Of a stretch of DNA of 64,000 bases, positions 1-11,592 are shown one piece after another. Source of the DNA: Axinella damicornis (taxonomy: Eukaryota > Porifera > Demospongiae > Axinellida > Axinellidae); contig OZ007507.1 in NCBI GenBank assembly GCA_963931865.1, positions 16,855,681 through 16,919,680 on the forward strand, in the 5' to 3' direction. The notes below the pieces were generated by a model that was not told where the DNA came from, searched no databases, and worked only from the letters and a program-made list of their open reading frames with translations. A program made the translations under genes and the position numbers. Position 1 is the first letter of the stretch. The number at the start of each line of letters is the position of its first letter.

Positions 1-559
1 CTCTCAAGAACGCTACAAGCTCTCGACATGAGACTTGCATTGTTGGGTAGAACAAAGTCTGGTTTGTATAGAGGTATTATGACAACCCCATCAGATTTGG
101 AGCTATGCAGCTCCTGAAGTCCACCATTTTCGTGAATTTGGTTTACGTGGGTGAATTTGTGTAGCTAGCTACATTTCCTGAACCCTACAAGCTATGGATA
201 TGAGACTTGTACCATTGGATACAAAGGTTTATATGGATGTGTGGAAATATTGTGACAACCCCATCGGATTTGGAGCTATGAGCCCCTGACTGCAACCATC
301 TGCACAACTCGTGGGTGGGATTTGCTTAGAAAGGAAGAGTAAAGCAAACCAGGTCGTAGACTTATACTGTTACAGGCCTGATATCATGCTCTTCTGGAAC
401 CTAATTCAGTATGCAGATTGGCAGCAGTATATATGATAGTATTTCTTTCTACACAGTGAATACTAATCCGCTATCTGTATGAGGTGATGTACTCAGTGAC
501 GCATTTAACATGAGAAAGGATTGATGACAACAGGACTCAGGAGACCATATCCCAGATCG

Positions 560-915
560 AGTGCACAGTGTAAAACATGCCTTTCTCAGCTCTCAATCAC
601 AAGATTCAAACTGGCAAGTGTAGTCTGGTTTGCATAACTCAAAGCAAATCAACCCACATCTTGAGGAGTGCATATGGCACAAAAATATCCCCTCACTCAG
701 AATTTGTATTTGCTCTTAAAACGTCTTATTGTATTCAGACTGCAAATGTAATCTGGTTTGCATAACTATTTGTTTCTCAAAGCAAATCACACCCACGTCT
801 TGCAGAGTGCATATGGTACAAAAACATCCCCTCACTCAGAATTTGTGTTTGCTCTCAATGACTATTATAAGATTTATTGTATTCAGACTGCGAGTGTAAT
901 CTGGTTTGCATAACT
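560..915. repeat. tandem non-coding repeat, unit about 130-148 bp
   Basis: The phrase GTAATCTGGTTTGCATAACT (or close variants) recurs at about 620, 748 and 896, each followed by similar sequence with CATCCCCTCACTCAGAATTT. Related arrays occur near 22130-22460, 24430-24770 and 37150-37460. Short open frames here are incidental. Confidence 0.6.
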
Positions 916-1424
916 ATTTTATTCTCACAACAGCTCACATGAATGGAATTGTGCACAAGCTGGAATAGAATTACCCTGCTTAGTATTCATAACATGTCAT
1001 CACCACATGTTATCACAACAGTTATACGGAATTTCTTGGAAATAAAGTGACTGAACTCATAATAGGGGACCGCATGCTGTGTACTCAGTGCCTTGCACAG
1101 GAATTGAAATTGAAAATGTACCATAATTATAGGTTAATGGAGTACTCATCTAATTACACCATAATGTTTGTGCTTACCAGCATTGCAGGCACATGCAGGC
1201 CCCTATGAGTATCTATGCCTTCAGAAGGAACGCTGCAGCTTGCTACAGCTTCACAAGTTGTGACTCAGTCAGAAGCAGCTTGTGCAGAAGACAATAGATT
1301 GTGTACTTGTCTTCCCTATATAATAGCCATGTGTACATGATCATGATGTACAACTATAATTGTATTCATTAAGAAAGGAATACCTATAACTGTAACAGCC
1401 ATGAAATGCAGTATAGCTGATACA

Positions 1425-1682
1425 TAGCCTCGTTCCCAGGCCGTTCCCACCGCAAGTACTCCATCGCTTCCAGTATGAAATACGGCAAGGGAAGGCCTGG
1501 GAGATTTGATCACGTGCGCTGCCATCAAGTACCTGATGGCACCACACGTGACCAGATCTTGGTTGACACATGGCAAATGGTAGACATACGGAGGGTGGTG
1601 CCCAATGAAGAATCTCGACTGCCATATTTCATACTGGAAGCGATGAAATACTGGCTGTGGGAACGGCCTGGGAACGAGGCTA
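1425..1682. mobile_element. MULE-like inverted-repeat element, 258 bp
   Basis: Long palindromic element starting TAGCCTCGTTCCCAGGC and ending with its complement. Flanked by the 9-bp direct repeat GCTGATACA at 1416-1424 and 1683-1691. Confidence 0.8.
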
Positions 1683-2302
1683 GCTGATACAGTAGTTGTT
1701 ACAGTAGTTGGTATCAACTTATAATACTGACTCGAAGGGTCACCATGTCAGCAAAAGACAGGTTACACTAGCTTTGTTTCCAGGGTCCACCCTGTGCATG
1801 CTCAGGGAGAGCCTAGAAATGAGTCTAGGGTGACAAAATGCCGCTGTTGTCTTATATACCATAAGTCTTGGACCTACTATGTCACTGTCAAACAGTCACA
1901 TAATTATATATTATAACATATTACTGACCCTCTGGATACACTGGGGATGCAAAAAGAACAAGGTAGGAGTTGTCACTGATTACACTGGATTTGCTATTTT
2001 CATTATTCACCAGAATTGTAACAGTGAACAATGAGGTGTTGCTTGCTATGCTTATGTCCCTACAGGCAGTAATTGGCTGATACAAGGCACACGGAATTCA
2101 AGCAATATTTCACTATAAGACCTATAGGGCTGCATGAGAAGTTTAATACTTAGGCAATAGCTAGCTATACACATGCAGCAAAAGACCATTGTTCCGTAAC
2201 AATGTTCCTTGTCTTATGAACAGGCTACACCAATTCACTATGTATAAAGTTCCCAGTCTTATAGCAACTTCAATTGTTGCAGTATACTCAAGGGAGTCAT
2301 GA

Positions 2303-2395
2303 AACCACTAACCTCATTCCCAGGCCACCTGGGAGGAGGAAAACGTGCTTTCCCTCTCTTCCTACATTCATTGTTTGGGAATGAGGCTAGTCAGT
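2303..2395. mobile_element. degenerate inverted-repeat element of the same type
   Basis: CCTCATTCCCAGGCC ... TTTGGGAATGAGGCTAG. No clear target duplication seen. A copy lies at about 26165-26247. Related short palindromes occur at 15504-15546, 23399-23460 and 40180-40252. Confidence 0.5.
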
Positions 2396-3111
2396 AGCTT
2401 GCAAATCAGATCACAAACCTAGCAATGGTCACAGGATTAGTAGACTCGGATAAATCTACGACAGCAACAAAATTTTGCGCAGATTCTTAATTTTCCTCAA
2501 AAGATAAACTATAATTGTGAACAGGTTCACACGAGACAGCATTCAAATTATGACTACGCTCCTTTCATTGCCCGTACTGCATTGCGCAATGGTTCTCATC
2601 ATGTTCAGAACTTCCTCTGAGGAGGTGGGGAAGAAGGTAAATTTGAGCTGTGCACACGCAAGCAGTTGCCCTGCAGGACTCCCCTAGTATGCCATGCTGC
2701 ATGGGTGAGCTGTACACACTGCACAAACAGGCCTGCAACCATCACTACACTTGACAAGCTTGAGCAATGAGCTTCTGAAAACAAAGCTAAGATACTGTCG
2801 TTTAGTTCCAGTGAATCAGATGTATATATCTGCATACACAATACTCTCATGAATATTACGCATTGTACACAATTCCATTAATTAACCTGCAGTTTTGAGA
2901 ATAATAGCAGTCTGAAAGTGTGACTTTTACTAAGTCTTGCCAGTTTGAAAATGCAGTGATATGTACACCGCAAAAAATGTACTTTATAATATTTATTTAT
3001 TGCTCTTGTAGGGGGGTCCTTTGTAAATGATTTATTCTCTGTTAAGATAAAAGCATGTGTACAGTGTGTACAGCATGGCAGCACCAGTATTATGCTGAAG
3101 GTGGAAGAACC

Positions 3112-3172
3112 TAGCCTCGTTCCCAGGCTCTCCCACGCGCGAACAAAAAGGCGGGGCCTGGGAACGAGGCTA
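3112..3172. mobile_element. MULE-like miniature element, 61 bp
   Basis: TAGCCTCGTTCCCAGGC and its complement around a short core, flanked by the 9-bp repeat GGAAGAACC (3103-3111 and 3173-3181). Absent at the matching place in the second copy of duplication A. Confidence 0.75.
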
Positions 3173-3299
3173 GGAAGAACCTACTCCCACAGTCACAATA
3201 GGATATCTTGGAACCAGCAAAATATTGCGTGTATATCTCCCTGCTTGTGCTATGTCGAAACTGGTCTAGCTAAAGCTACCTTGTAAATTGATCATTAAT

Positions 3300-3427
3300 T
3301 TCCACTCACCAGCCTATTGTTTCCAGATCACATAGGAACACAGAATCAGTACTGTTCCAGTTGTGACAATCGGTGTTTATTCAGGGCCTTCATGGTGGGA
3401 AACTCCCCCCTCCCAGAAATTGAAATT

Positions 3428-3458
<31 letters not shown>

Positions 3459-4220
3459 CACAACACCAATTAATTTCCCCATAGCTACCACCTATTTGTA
3501 TTACGTTTGCTTGTTCCTGTAGCTGTAAGGGAGTACAGTGAATACTTAACTGTAATATTTGGTCTGTTGTACTGTCCTAGAACACCATCGAAACATTGCA
3601 AATAATGTAATACCATCATTGCCAATTCATGTATCTTTGTGATCATCTTAGTAACAAGGGAACCTCACGTTTACACCATGTGATATTATGGTTAGTGAGA
3701 TCATTCCTACTCAACAGTGCATTCTAAGTTTACCATACATAATGCACAGCTCCTGAAGTATCATTAGTGCATGTGTACTCTGTGTGTGTCCCAGGGGAGG
3801 AGGAGAACAATTGAAAGAAGATGTAAATTGAGCCATTTGCAGGTACAAAACAGCTGTGTGGAGGGGAGAGTATAACAACTGATTTGTAGTACAGAATCAT
3901 ATAATTTATAACACAGGGATGCTTTTTGCCTCATGAAACAATAGTTTTTGTCAGCCTGTCATACCTTGTAGTTTTACATCTCATGGTACAGTTTACCTTC
4001 AAAGGTGAAAGTTTCGATCTACAAGTACTTCCATGTTTTCAAAATGTGCCATGAATTGGTAGCTTGATTATTATCAAAAGTGGTGTTGGAGGGATATAAC
4101 TGGCAGTCACTGCACCCATATCCACTAGTACTACCAGGCTGGAATTGCTGCATAATTCCACGTCCGGTAGTATAGAAAGTCCTAAATTGTGGATCCTGCT
4201 ATACCTGTAACTAGTTACAG
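3300..4220 (-). pseudogene. relic 3' half of an FN3-type receptor
   Basis: Three decayed exons in the right order on minus: about 4080-4200 matches the second FN3-like exon (NSSLVVLVDMGAVTAS), about 3755-3800 matches the stalk exon (TEYTCTNDTSGA), and 3302-3390 matches the TM exon (TVLILCSYVIWKQ, then an in-frame TAG, then the conserved donor). It lies just downstream of the intact tail exon at 4560. No tail exon was found. Confidence 0.65.
3428..3455. repeat. poly-C tract, 28 C
   Basis: Uninterrupted C run beside the relic TM exon. The duplicate region has expanded tracts at 27065-27169. Confidence 0.9.
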
Positions 4221-4559
4221 TTAGCATGAACACCGTATGATGGGGCTCTACTAATATTAATTTATAAGTATTGGGGTATGTTACCATTGTCACTACTAAA
4301 CTCTTCAGCAGTATCGATCGTTCACCATTTCACATTCAGCAAAAAAAACTTCACATTGTCAGTTTCAACTAAGATGCTGTACATTTTCAAGGGAAGGGTT
4401 TGAAACACAACAACCGTCCGGACTGTCAAACAATTGCAAAAATAAAAAAGCTGTACACTGTTAAAAACTCTAAACCCTATAGGTGGTTGACACATTGCAA
4501 GTACACTATGATGGTTTCAGTAAATGTATATATAGTACTGCTGCAATCCACATATGCAC

Positions 4560-7500
4560 TCAGCATACGCTTGGGTCTTGCATGTATCTGATTGTATTAT
4601 TGTTGCTGTTAGCAGGCTGTGCTGGAACCGTGGCTGCTCTAGCTGAACACATAACAATGTAGCTGTCCTCACTCATTGTATCAGTTGGAACAGCAGCAGT
4701 GACATTCCCACTGAGTGGCAGTTCAGTGTTTCTGTTTACTAAATTGCTATCCAAATTCGGCTCAATAGCTCGACAGTGGGGAGCGTCTCTGCACAGGGTT
4801 AGGGGGTGGAACTGGGGGTCAATAATTTCGTAGATTGGTCCTTCATAAATTGGGTTGTGAACCATTTGACGAGAGTGTGACTTGTTTTTTGAGGCTCTCC
4901 GACCTGTGCATAAGTTAATTTGGTTGTATGTGAGTGTAAAAGAATGTGTGCATAAGTGTATTCATGTGTGACTGTATGATATTATATATGTGTGTGTGAC
5001 ATGAACATGCATATGCACTGACCTATACTTGTGCAAACAAACAGTTCTGCAGGACTGCATGTTTGTTTGTTTGCACAAGTAGGTCGGTCCATACGGTAAC
5101 TGCCATGAAGAAGAGCTGGACTCCTTCCACTATTATTCTGTCTAGAAAGATTGGGAGCATTCCCCCAACTCAGGCATATTAACGGGTCTAGCCAATACCA
5201 GGAGTGCATGAGCCACCAAAGGCGGCGAAGGAGCGTCAAACTAGTACAGACATGTTGTAGCTAATCCCTCACGCCTTACGGTCATACTTTATATGGAAGG
5301 CCTTTGCGGTACCGCACAAACACCAATTTTTTTTCACACTTTTACATAACAGCCTCTTGCCGTAAAAGGTAAAATTTTGGGACGTGTGAAGAACTACTAC
5401 TTAGGCTAGGGCGTGCATGCTGAGTTCGACACTCCTTCACCGCCTTTGGCGGCTCATGCGCTCCTGCCAACACAAAGCATAATAATATCAGGAAAACAAC
5501 AAGTTTATGGAGAAAGTTGATGCAGTATAAAATAACGAGCATAGTAACATCTTCCAGCGTGTCTCTCAAGGTGAATAGTTGCACTTCATGCTTGTGTGAA
5601 TTTAAATTCAAATTCAGACCAAAGATTCTGTTTGGATGCTGTGGAAATTTTCTGTTTGCTTCTGAGTTTATGAATTAGTCAACTCTCGATAGAAAACAAT
5701 GCAGCAATATAGCCACCATCCAGCAACATGCAACTTAAGCGATGGTGAGCTAATGTACTCTCAGCTGTTGTTTGTCTGTGGTTGTGGGGATTCCGAGAAA
5801 CCAGTCTGATTCAACATCATTCCAAATGTTATGACTTTCAATAGACTGAGTTACGCCATATAGAACTTCATTGTCACTGCCAACTCTGTACTGAACAGGT
5901 TGCTATAGCTACGTACCTTGCGCTTTCTACCATGTGAAGGAGGTATAGCTGCAGTATGTATGGAAGTTTCACAGTTGCTTAATTATAGGTTCTCTTGCCA
6001 ACAATTGCAAAGTGCTTCAACTACCTGGTTAGTCTCGTACCCGGCGCAAGAGGGAGCCGGGTACGAGGCTACTACCTGGTGTGCAGAACTCGTGACGATC
6101 ATGTCACACAAGATAACTCATTGCAGTGGTGACAATTAAGAGAGGGCACAAAATGTCCCCAGGTCAAAAGCAAACCAGGAATGAATGAAGGTGATATTGC
6201 TGATGAAAAGATAACTTATAGCTAATAGCTACTACATGCACACTCATGATCAGTGCATGCTTGCCAAATCTCCAAATCTCATGCCCATGCAAAACTCCTG
6301 CCAATTAATAGGACATGCATGATTTACATATTGGGTAATGGATTGCTGGCACAGTAAGTGGAAATTAATATGTGGATATACATGTAGTGCTTCAGTTAAC
6401 GATATCTGGAGTCCTGGATGCTTCACAGTAGCTACACAAGTTCTTGATGTTTTCTTTCACAAAAATCCCTCCCTCAATGACCCTCATGGCTGACATGTAA
6501 TACCACTAACTTGGCATGCTTGTGACAAGTCCAGAGAAATGGGCAACAAAAGGTAATGCATGCGCAGGTGATGTGATGAGAACTAACATGCAATAATATC
6601 ATTTATTCACTTATACCCAAAATGAAATTCCCACCCTGTAGAACGAACAACCAGTATGCTTACTTCTGAGCATGCGTCTTCGACGTAGGTGAATGACCAT
6701 GATCAGTACCAGTATGATAGCCACAATGAGGAGAAATATCCCTACAATCAAGGGAATAACAACCTTCAGGAGGAATATCGTGACATCTTCAGTCTCCACA
6801 GTTCCTGTGAAAAGAGGATACAGAATCTTGTGCCCAGAGGCAAATGCACATCTGTGTGAGAGAGTATTTTACATATTTTCAGAAGTGGATAAGTGAACAT
6901 CATATTTTTTGCTGTGTTAGTAAAATTGACTATTGTGCTCTTTTGAATTGGAGATATTATAGCATGCATTTCATTTACCTGTTGTTGCTGTATGTGGGTT
7001 CTGTTGTCAATGTGACTTTACTGATTCGTTGTTGAAGTAATTAACAGTAGTAAAAAGGAGAACATTTTACTAGCACATGCTTGTAGGCTTCACCTAGATC
7101 ATAGTACTTGTACTAAGGGTGCATGTGTCTTCACCTATCCACTTTTGAAATGCCGCATATACCTATTAAATTCTGTATATGCCATCTCACACACACTGCA
7201 AGGTACATATGTACCTGTAGTTGCTGTCGCTTCTGTTGTCGATGAGGTTTCAGTTGTGGAAGTAGAGCTAGCATTGTCTGTGGAAGTAGAGCTAGCATTG
7301 TCTGTGGAAGTAGAGCTAGCATTGTCTGTGGAAGTAGAGCTAGCATTGTCTGTGGAAGTAGAGCTAGCATTGTCTGTAAAATAGAGGAGAACATGATACT
7401 GTGGTGACCGTGCACGCACTACTTGTAAATCTTGGAGTGCATCAAGAACTCAAGGACACACTAAAAATCTGATGAATGCATGCACCTTATAATACACAAT

Positions 7501-10082
7501 TACATCAAAAACATAGAATGCCAATAGCATTATGCATACAGCATGCAGTTCATGTATGTTTTCACTTGAAATGCTGCATACAGCTAGCTATATATAAACT
7601 CTGCACATGGAAAATACTCACAGGCACACATACCTATTGTTGTTGTGGCTTCTGAGGCTTCAGTTGGGGAAGTAGCAGTTTCTGTAAAACAGAAGAGAAC
7701 ATGCATGGCTTTGACCTTCACCTACATATGAAAAGTTATGGTGTAATAGTTAATGCCACATGCAGCAAAGAGAAAAGGATGGATTCAACCTTGCATTAGT
7801 TTTTCCTTCTGCATATCGTACTATGTTAGTAAATTGGCTATTGAAATAGAGAGCTGGTTATTGATACTGCCCAGTGTTACCTTGCGAAATGTGTGTTGGA
7901 CAAGGCAAAGAAATTGTAGACACATCAATAGTCACCTTAGTTGCCGATGTATATGTGCTGAAAGTTGGACAACTTGTTGCTGGTACGTACTTGCATTGTT
8001 GCTTCGGAATGCAATTGCTGGAAATAATCCCACAGCTTTTTTTTCCACTTCATGTATGAAATGCACTTAAGAGTGGAATTGCTGAGTACAATCAAACCCT
8101 CTAGTCTGGCTGGCTAGACCCTCCTGGCCATCTTTTGTGTTTTGACATGGTTAGTACAGTTTCGGTAAGCCCTCACTGCAAAGTGTTAGATCATAACTAT
8201 GATCGTAGTATCTACAATTGCATAATGGCTAGTGTGCACAGAGAGAAACAGGCCAATTTTGTCCTAAGAAGCACATATACCTGGAAGGTACGTACGTACT
8301 TACAATGATTCAACAGCGCTGTGCACTCCTTGTTAACAGGAACCCACAGAAAGTAATGCAACAGGTCAATATAATTATTATTATGAACTCATTTGGGGTA
8401 TTATAGTAACCTAGCACATGAAATCTGCTATTATATTCTTGGGTGTCGTTGCTGCATATCATGGGTTACTCATGAGAGAAAGAATGTAATACACAGTTTA
8501 TAAACAGAACACCCAGTATAAAGCAGTTCCCAGGCAATTATAACTGCAGGGAGTTTACCTATCAATGGTGCAACCACAGGGCCGTACCTAACCTTTTTTA
8601 TGTGGGGGGGCAAATTGCACAGCGCACCGCTGAAGGCTGTGAAGTGGTAATCAGTCCGCGCGAAGCGTGGGAAAATTTTTTTATGTGTTCTTTTTAGCGA
8701 TCAGAAAGCACTCTCGTAGCATCTCTACGCATTCTGGACACGTTCCCAGAAGCGAAGAAGATTGACCAAGTAACCAGTAAGCATCGATGTGTGGGGCTGT
8801 TAGCTTCCTTCTTTTCGTCGTCGACGGCAACCACGTGGACAGTCGATTGAACACTGCGTTATGGCTTTACTTTCTAATTATACGTACATACAGAAACAAA
8901 AATAATTGATGTAAAATTAAAATTGTGCTAACTATGTCTGCCTTCAGGCTTTCAGCCCGCAAACGGTCAAGCCACTGCTTATAGTCGGTACTTGCAGTCA
9001 GCATAGCTGTAGTATCAGAGCAGCGGTAAGTCAGTAAGTGAATGCAAGGAAGTCCAGTTCTCTGGGGGGGGGCAGTTGCCCCCCCTTGCCCCTATGCTAG
9101 GTACGGCCCTGAACCATCTCTATTAAATTGCAATCTCATTGACTTAAATGTACTTGTGCCTCATGGCCTTCTGCTGACAAAGATCCCAAAAAGTCAATTA
9201 ACTGACTCTATGTACCATTACTGAGAAAGATGTTCATATAAAGAAGGGTAAAAGGGATTTGTGTACACCTAAATTATAAATGTGCCTTGAACCATATTCT
9301 ACAAGTAATAAAAAACATTTGAAAATGTAACGGGATGTAGGGATACCAGAACGGCAAAAAGTAAGGAAACAAGGCAGGGATGATCGCACAAAACAGTGAA
9401 GTATACAACCCCCCTACAGAGATCTTTTTCCATATACATGTATAGTGAAAAAAGATATGTAGGGGGATTGTATGCTCCACTGTTTGTACCACACAATGAA
9501 GGTTCAAACAAAATCAATAAAGTGTGGAATTAGAAAGGTATGACAGCAAACAACAGTGTATGCACCAGTACATTGAGTAAACCTATTCAGTTCTCAAAAA
9601 GTAATTCACTAGTGCAAACATACAACTCAACTTACCCATGACGAGAGCTGGCTTGCTGTAATGTCTCCCAGAAGAACTGCATCCGGACTGACAATCAGGC
9701 AACTCATAAGCTACACAGTATACTGCTACATTGTTGAGTTCTTCTGTTGCTAAAAGTTTGAGGAAGTAGGTCTGTTGACCTGAGGTGCACCCAGTTATGG
9801 AATTGCTTGTAATAGGTCCACTGTCGTGACGCACCATATACCAAATAACAACTTCAACACAAGAACAATCTACAGTGCAGTTGAAATGTGCCCATTGATT
9901 CGGTTCCACTGTCACATCTGCTGGGTGTTGGTAGTATAAGCTTGCCACTGTTGCTGCAGGAAAATGAATTATTACCTGGACATCAACAACGCTCTGAAGT
10001 GGCTAAATTAATCATCAGTTTTACCCTGTACCAGCCTGAGCAGCAAGTGGGCAGCAATGCAGATCTGCGCAGAGTTGACCAT
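4560..10082 (-). CDS. Ig - mucin stalk - TM - tyrosine-tail receptor (stalk-type receptor 1)
   Basis: Seven exons by GT-AG sites: 10025-10082 signal peptide (MVNSAQICIAAHLLLRLVQ), 9636-9953 Ig, 7881-7979, 7634-7681 and 7215-7373 Ser/Thr stalk, 6664-6804 TM, 4560-4903 tail with stop. They total 1167 nt, an open frame of 388 residues, and every junction is phase 1. The Ig exon shows NCTV (strand B), WYM (strand C) and VAVYCVAY (strand F), plus extra Cys pairs. The stalk includes five copies of an 8-residue Ser/Thr repeat. The TM exon is a long Ile/Leu/Val run followed by HLRRRRML. The tail carries NPIYEGPIYEII and EDSYIVM. A further stalk exon expected near 9.49 kb is destroyed by a repeat (see 9301-9490), but 1-1 phase lets splicing skip it. 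Best reading: cell-surface receptor signalling through phosphotyrosine adaptors. Exon calls are by eye, without transcript support. Confidence 0.72.
5199..5466. mobile_element. MITE with 7-bp target duplication
   Basis: Terminal inverted repeats of about 44 bp (CAGGAGTGCATGAGCCACC and complement). Flanks are CCAATAC and CCAACAC, one mismatch. It lies in the TM-tail intron of stalk-type receptor 1. Confidence 0.7.
6030..6071. mobile_element. MULE-like miniature element, 42 bp
   Basis: Almost only the two terminal repeats (TAGTCTCGTACCCGGC and complement), flanked by the 9-bp repeat CTACCTGGT at 6021-6029 and 6072-6080. It lies in the intron between TM and tail exons. Confidence 0.75.
7254..7373 (-). 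repeat. 24-bp coding minisatellite, five copies
   Basis: Plus-strand unit GTGGAAGTAGAGCTAGCATT+GTCT, five identical copies. On minus it encodes DNASSTST, a Ser/Thr octapeptide with an N-glycosylation sequon, forming most of a stalk exon. Confidence 0.9.
8577..9111. mobile_element. hAT-like non-autonomous element, 535 bp
   Basis: Ends CAGGGCCGTACCTA and TAGGTACGGCCCTG; CAGGG termini are common in hAT elements. AACCA abuts both ends, shorter than the usual 8-bp hAT duplication. Inner G and C runs (near 8608 and 9065) extend the inverted pairing. It lies in the Ig-stalk intron of stalk-type receptor 1. Confidence 0.6.
9301..9490. repeat. single-arm relative of the 38.6 kb palindrome, interrupting a stalk exon
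   Basis: It begins CAAGTAATAAAAAACATTT like the palindrome arm and runs through the loop into a short second arm. It then joins the acceptor and first codons (ACAG|TGGAGCAT) of the stalk exon that is intact at 47700-47783. Confidence 0.7.
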
Positions 10083-10562
10083 GGTGGCGTCAGATTGTCA
10101 GTACATCGCATGTGAATACAAAACCAGCTCCCGCCAGCGCCTTTATCTTCAGCTAGTCATCTAAAAAATTGTCCCACGGGATCTGGTTACCGACATGCCC
10201 CCATTTCATTCCGTCCGATATCCTGGATCGAATTCGAGAGCGTTAAAAGGTGACGTAAGGTAGGGCGGGGTAATTCGGGTCACTTCAACGTTGCAACAGG
10301 AAAGAAGCATCCATTGGATTCTTGCTTCTAGTGAGTTGTAGGCAGGTTGAGTCCCTGGATATACATGGCCAGAAGTTTGCCTAAAGTCTGTCCGTTTTTA
10401 GTTACCGTTGACCTGAAGTTGAAGTGGCCCGAATTACCCGTGGCCTGCCCTACCTTAGTACCTTACCATTTTTGGTGACGTCATAATTGTGACGTATCAT
10501 TTTTGGTGACGATCGTACGAACGTATTTATATTTGGTGACGTCATTATTCTTCACAAAATCG
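10083..10562. promoter_or_regulatory. promoter of stalk-type receptor 1, formerly bidirectional
   Basis: Inverted counterpart of 46659-47092, with the same GGTGACGTCAT sites (near 10490 and 10538) and the same central inverted repeat. On its far side the expected divergent gene is gone: homology stops near 10563, a few bases before where its ATG would be, and joins the truncated Ig pseudogene. Confidence 0.55.
10256..10457. mobile_element. inverted-repeat insert, counterpart of 46767-46887
   Basis: The same termini (TAAGGTAGGGCGGGGTAATT and complement), but about 80 bp longer inside. Shared by both promoter copies, so it predates their separation. Confidence 0.5.
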
Positions 10563-10893
10563 ACCTGCAGTGCACGCAGGAGATTCTGGACTCAAGATTG
10601 CCAAACCAGGTACAGAATCGTTATCCATAACATTGCTACGACCTGCCATGTACCAGCCAATATTGCTAGTACAACTGCAATTTACAGTGCAGTTGAACTG
10701 TGGCAATTCATTCGCTTCCACTGTCACATCTGCCGGGTGTTCGTATACCACTGCAGCTGCAGAAGAGAGTAGTAAGAATTAGTGTGTGTTAACTGCGTGC
10801 ACATCAACAACGCACGGAAGTCACTGTTAGCTACATTGTACGAGCCTGAGCAAGCAAATAGATAGCAATACAGATCTGCGCAGAGTCCACCAT
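10563..10893 (-). pseudogene. truncated single-Ig gene
   Basis: A signal-peptide exon like that of the neighbouring receptor starts at 10893 (MVDSAQICIAIYLL) but has one extra base before its donor near 10835, which shifts the frame. An Ig exon follows from about 10756 (VYEHPADVTVEANELPQFNC, WYMAGRS). It stops abruptly near 10563 after SPESPACTAG, where sequence matching the shared promoter begins. Strand F and everything downstream are missing. Confidence 0.7.
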
Positions 10894-11394
10894 GATAGCG
10901 GTGCCAGATTGTCAGCACATACATAGCAAACCAACAACTCCTGCAGATTGAATAACGCCTAGCTTTTACCACTGGTAAGGCCTCATTCCACTCCATCCTT
11001 GGAACGTGACAGTCAAGACCGTAAACTTAATCAAATTTTTTTACGTCACCTGCCAGCTCATGAGAGCTTATGAGACCACGTGTTTTGCATAAACACACCG
11101 ATAACAATAAGTAAAGTAAACGGAAACGGCACAGTACAGTATAAAACGAAGACTTAGATACAGAAACTTCAGTCCATATGCAATACAGGAAAATATAAGG
11201 GCAGGTACAAGACCCCACCCCTTCGTGAAAGTTTGCCTCGCGTAGTTTGCTGCAGACTCAGAGCAGGGGGTCCAGACTAGGATTAGACCCAATAATAATA
11301 TACACTGTCTTACATTGTCCTTTCTTCTTCACTGATGCAAGGATACTAGGAAGGCACATACCGTGAGTGCCAATTGGAGCTATATATCACAACT

Positions 11395-11592
11395 TTTTAC
11401 TGTGTTAAAGATGTCTATTGGGAGCCATATGAGGGAGTATTCAAGGATGATGATCTAGCATATGATCCCTCCACCTCCACATACAACATCACTATGAGCA
11501 TCATTGCACTACTGCAAAATAGCAACATGAAACGGCTGCATGGGTGCTGCTTCACTCTTGTCTTCCGGCACTGCAAAACTCACAGTGATGGG
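11395..11592 (+). pseudogene. lone Ig exon relic of an FN3-type receptor
   Basis: Plus-strand translation resembles the Ig exon at 17445-17717: DVYWE, a DDD run, YDPSTSTYNITMSIIAL followed by QNSN, then a frame break and a CACAGTGATGG exon end. No signal peptide, FN3, TM or tail exon is recognisable after it. Its place and strand fit the lost divergent partner of the receptor starting at 10082. Confidence 0.6.

Larger units (their letters stand above)
1..7040. repeat. segmental duplication A, copy 1
   Basis: Matches 23870-31011 in order and orientation through intergenic DNA, the FN3-receptor relic, tail exon, intron and TM exon. It continues beyond the left edge of the window. Differences are small indels plus extra insertions, for example 3045-3235 only here and 30285-30583 only in the other copy. 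The part from 1 to 3300 holds no gene. Confidence 0.85.

Noticed and set aside
1316..1717. 133-residue minus-strand frame and its copy near 25144-25548
   Set aside because: Lies across a palindromic MULE-like element, and opposite-strand frames read similarly because of the palindrome.
7145..7384. Plus-strand frame rich in VEVELALS repeats
   Set aside because: Antisense reading of the Ser/Thr minisatellite; splice sites and flanking exons support the minus strand.
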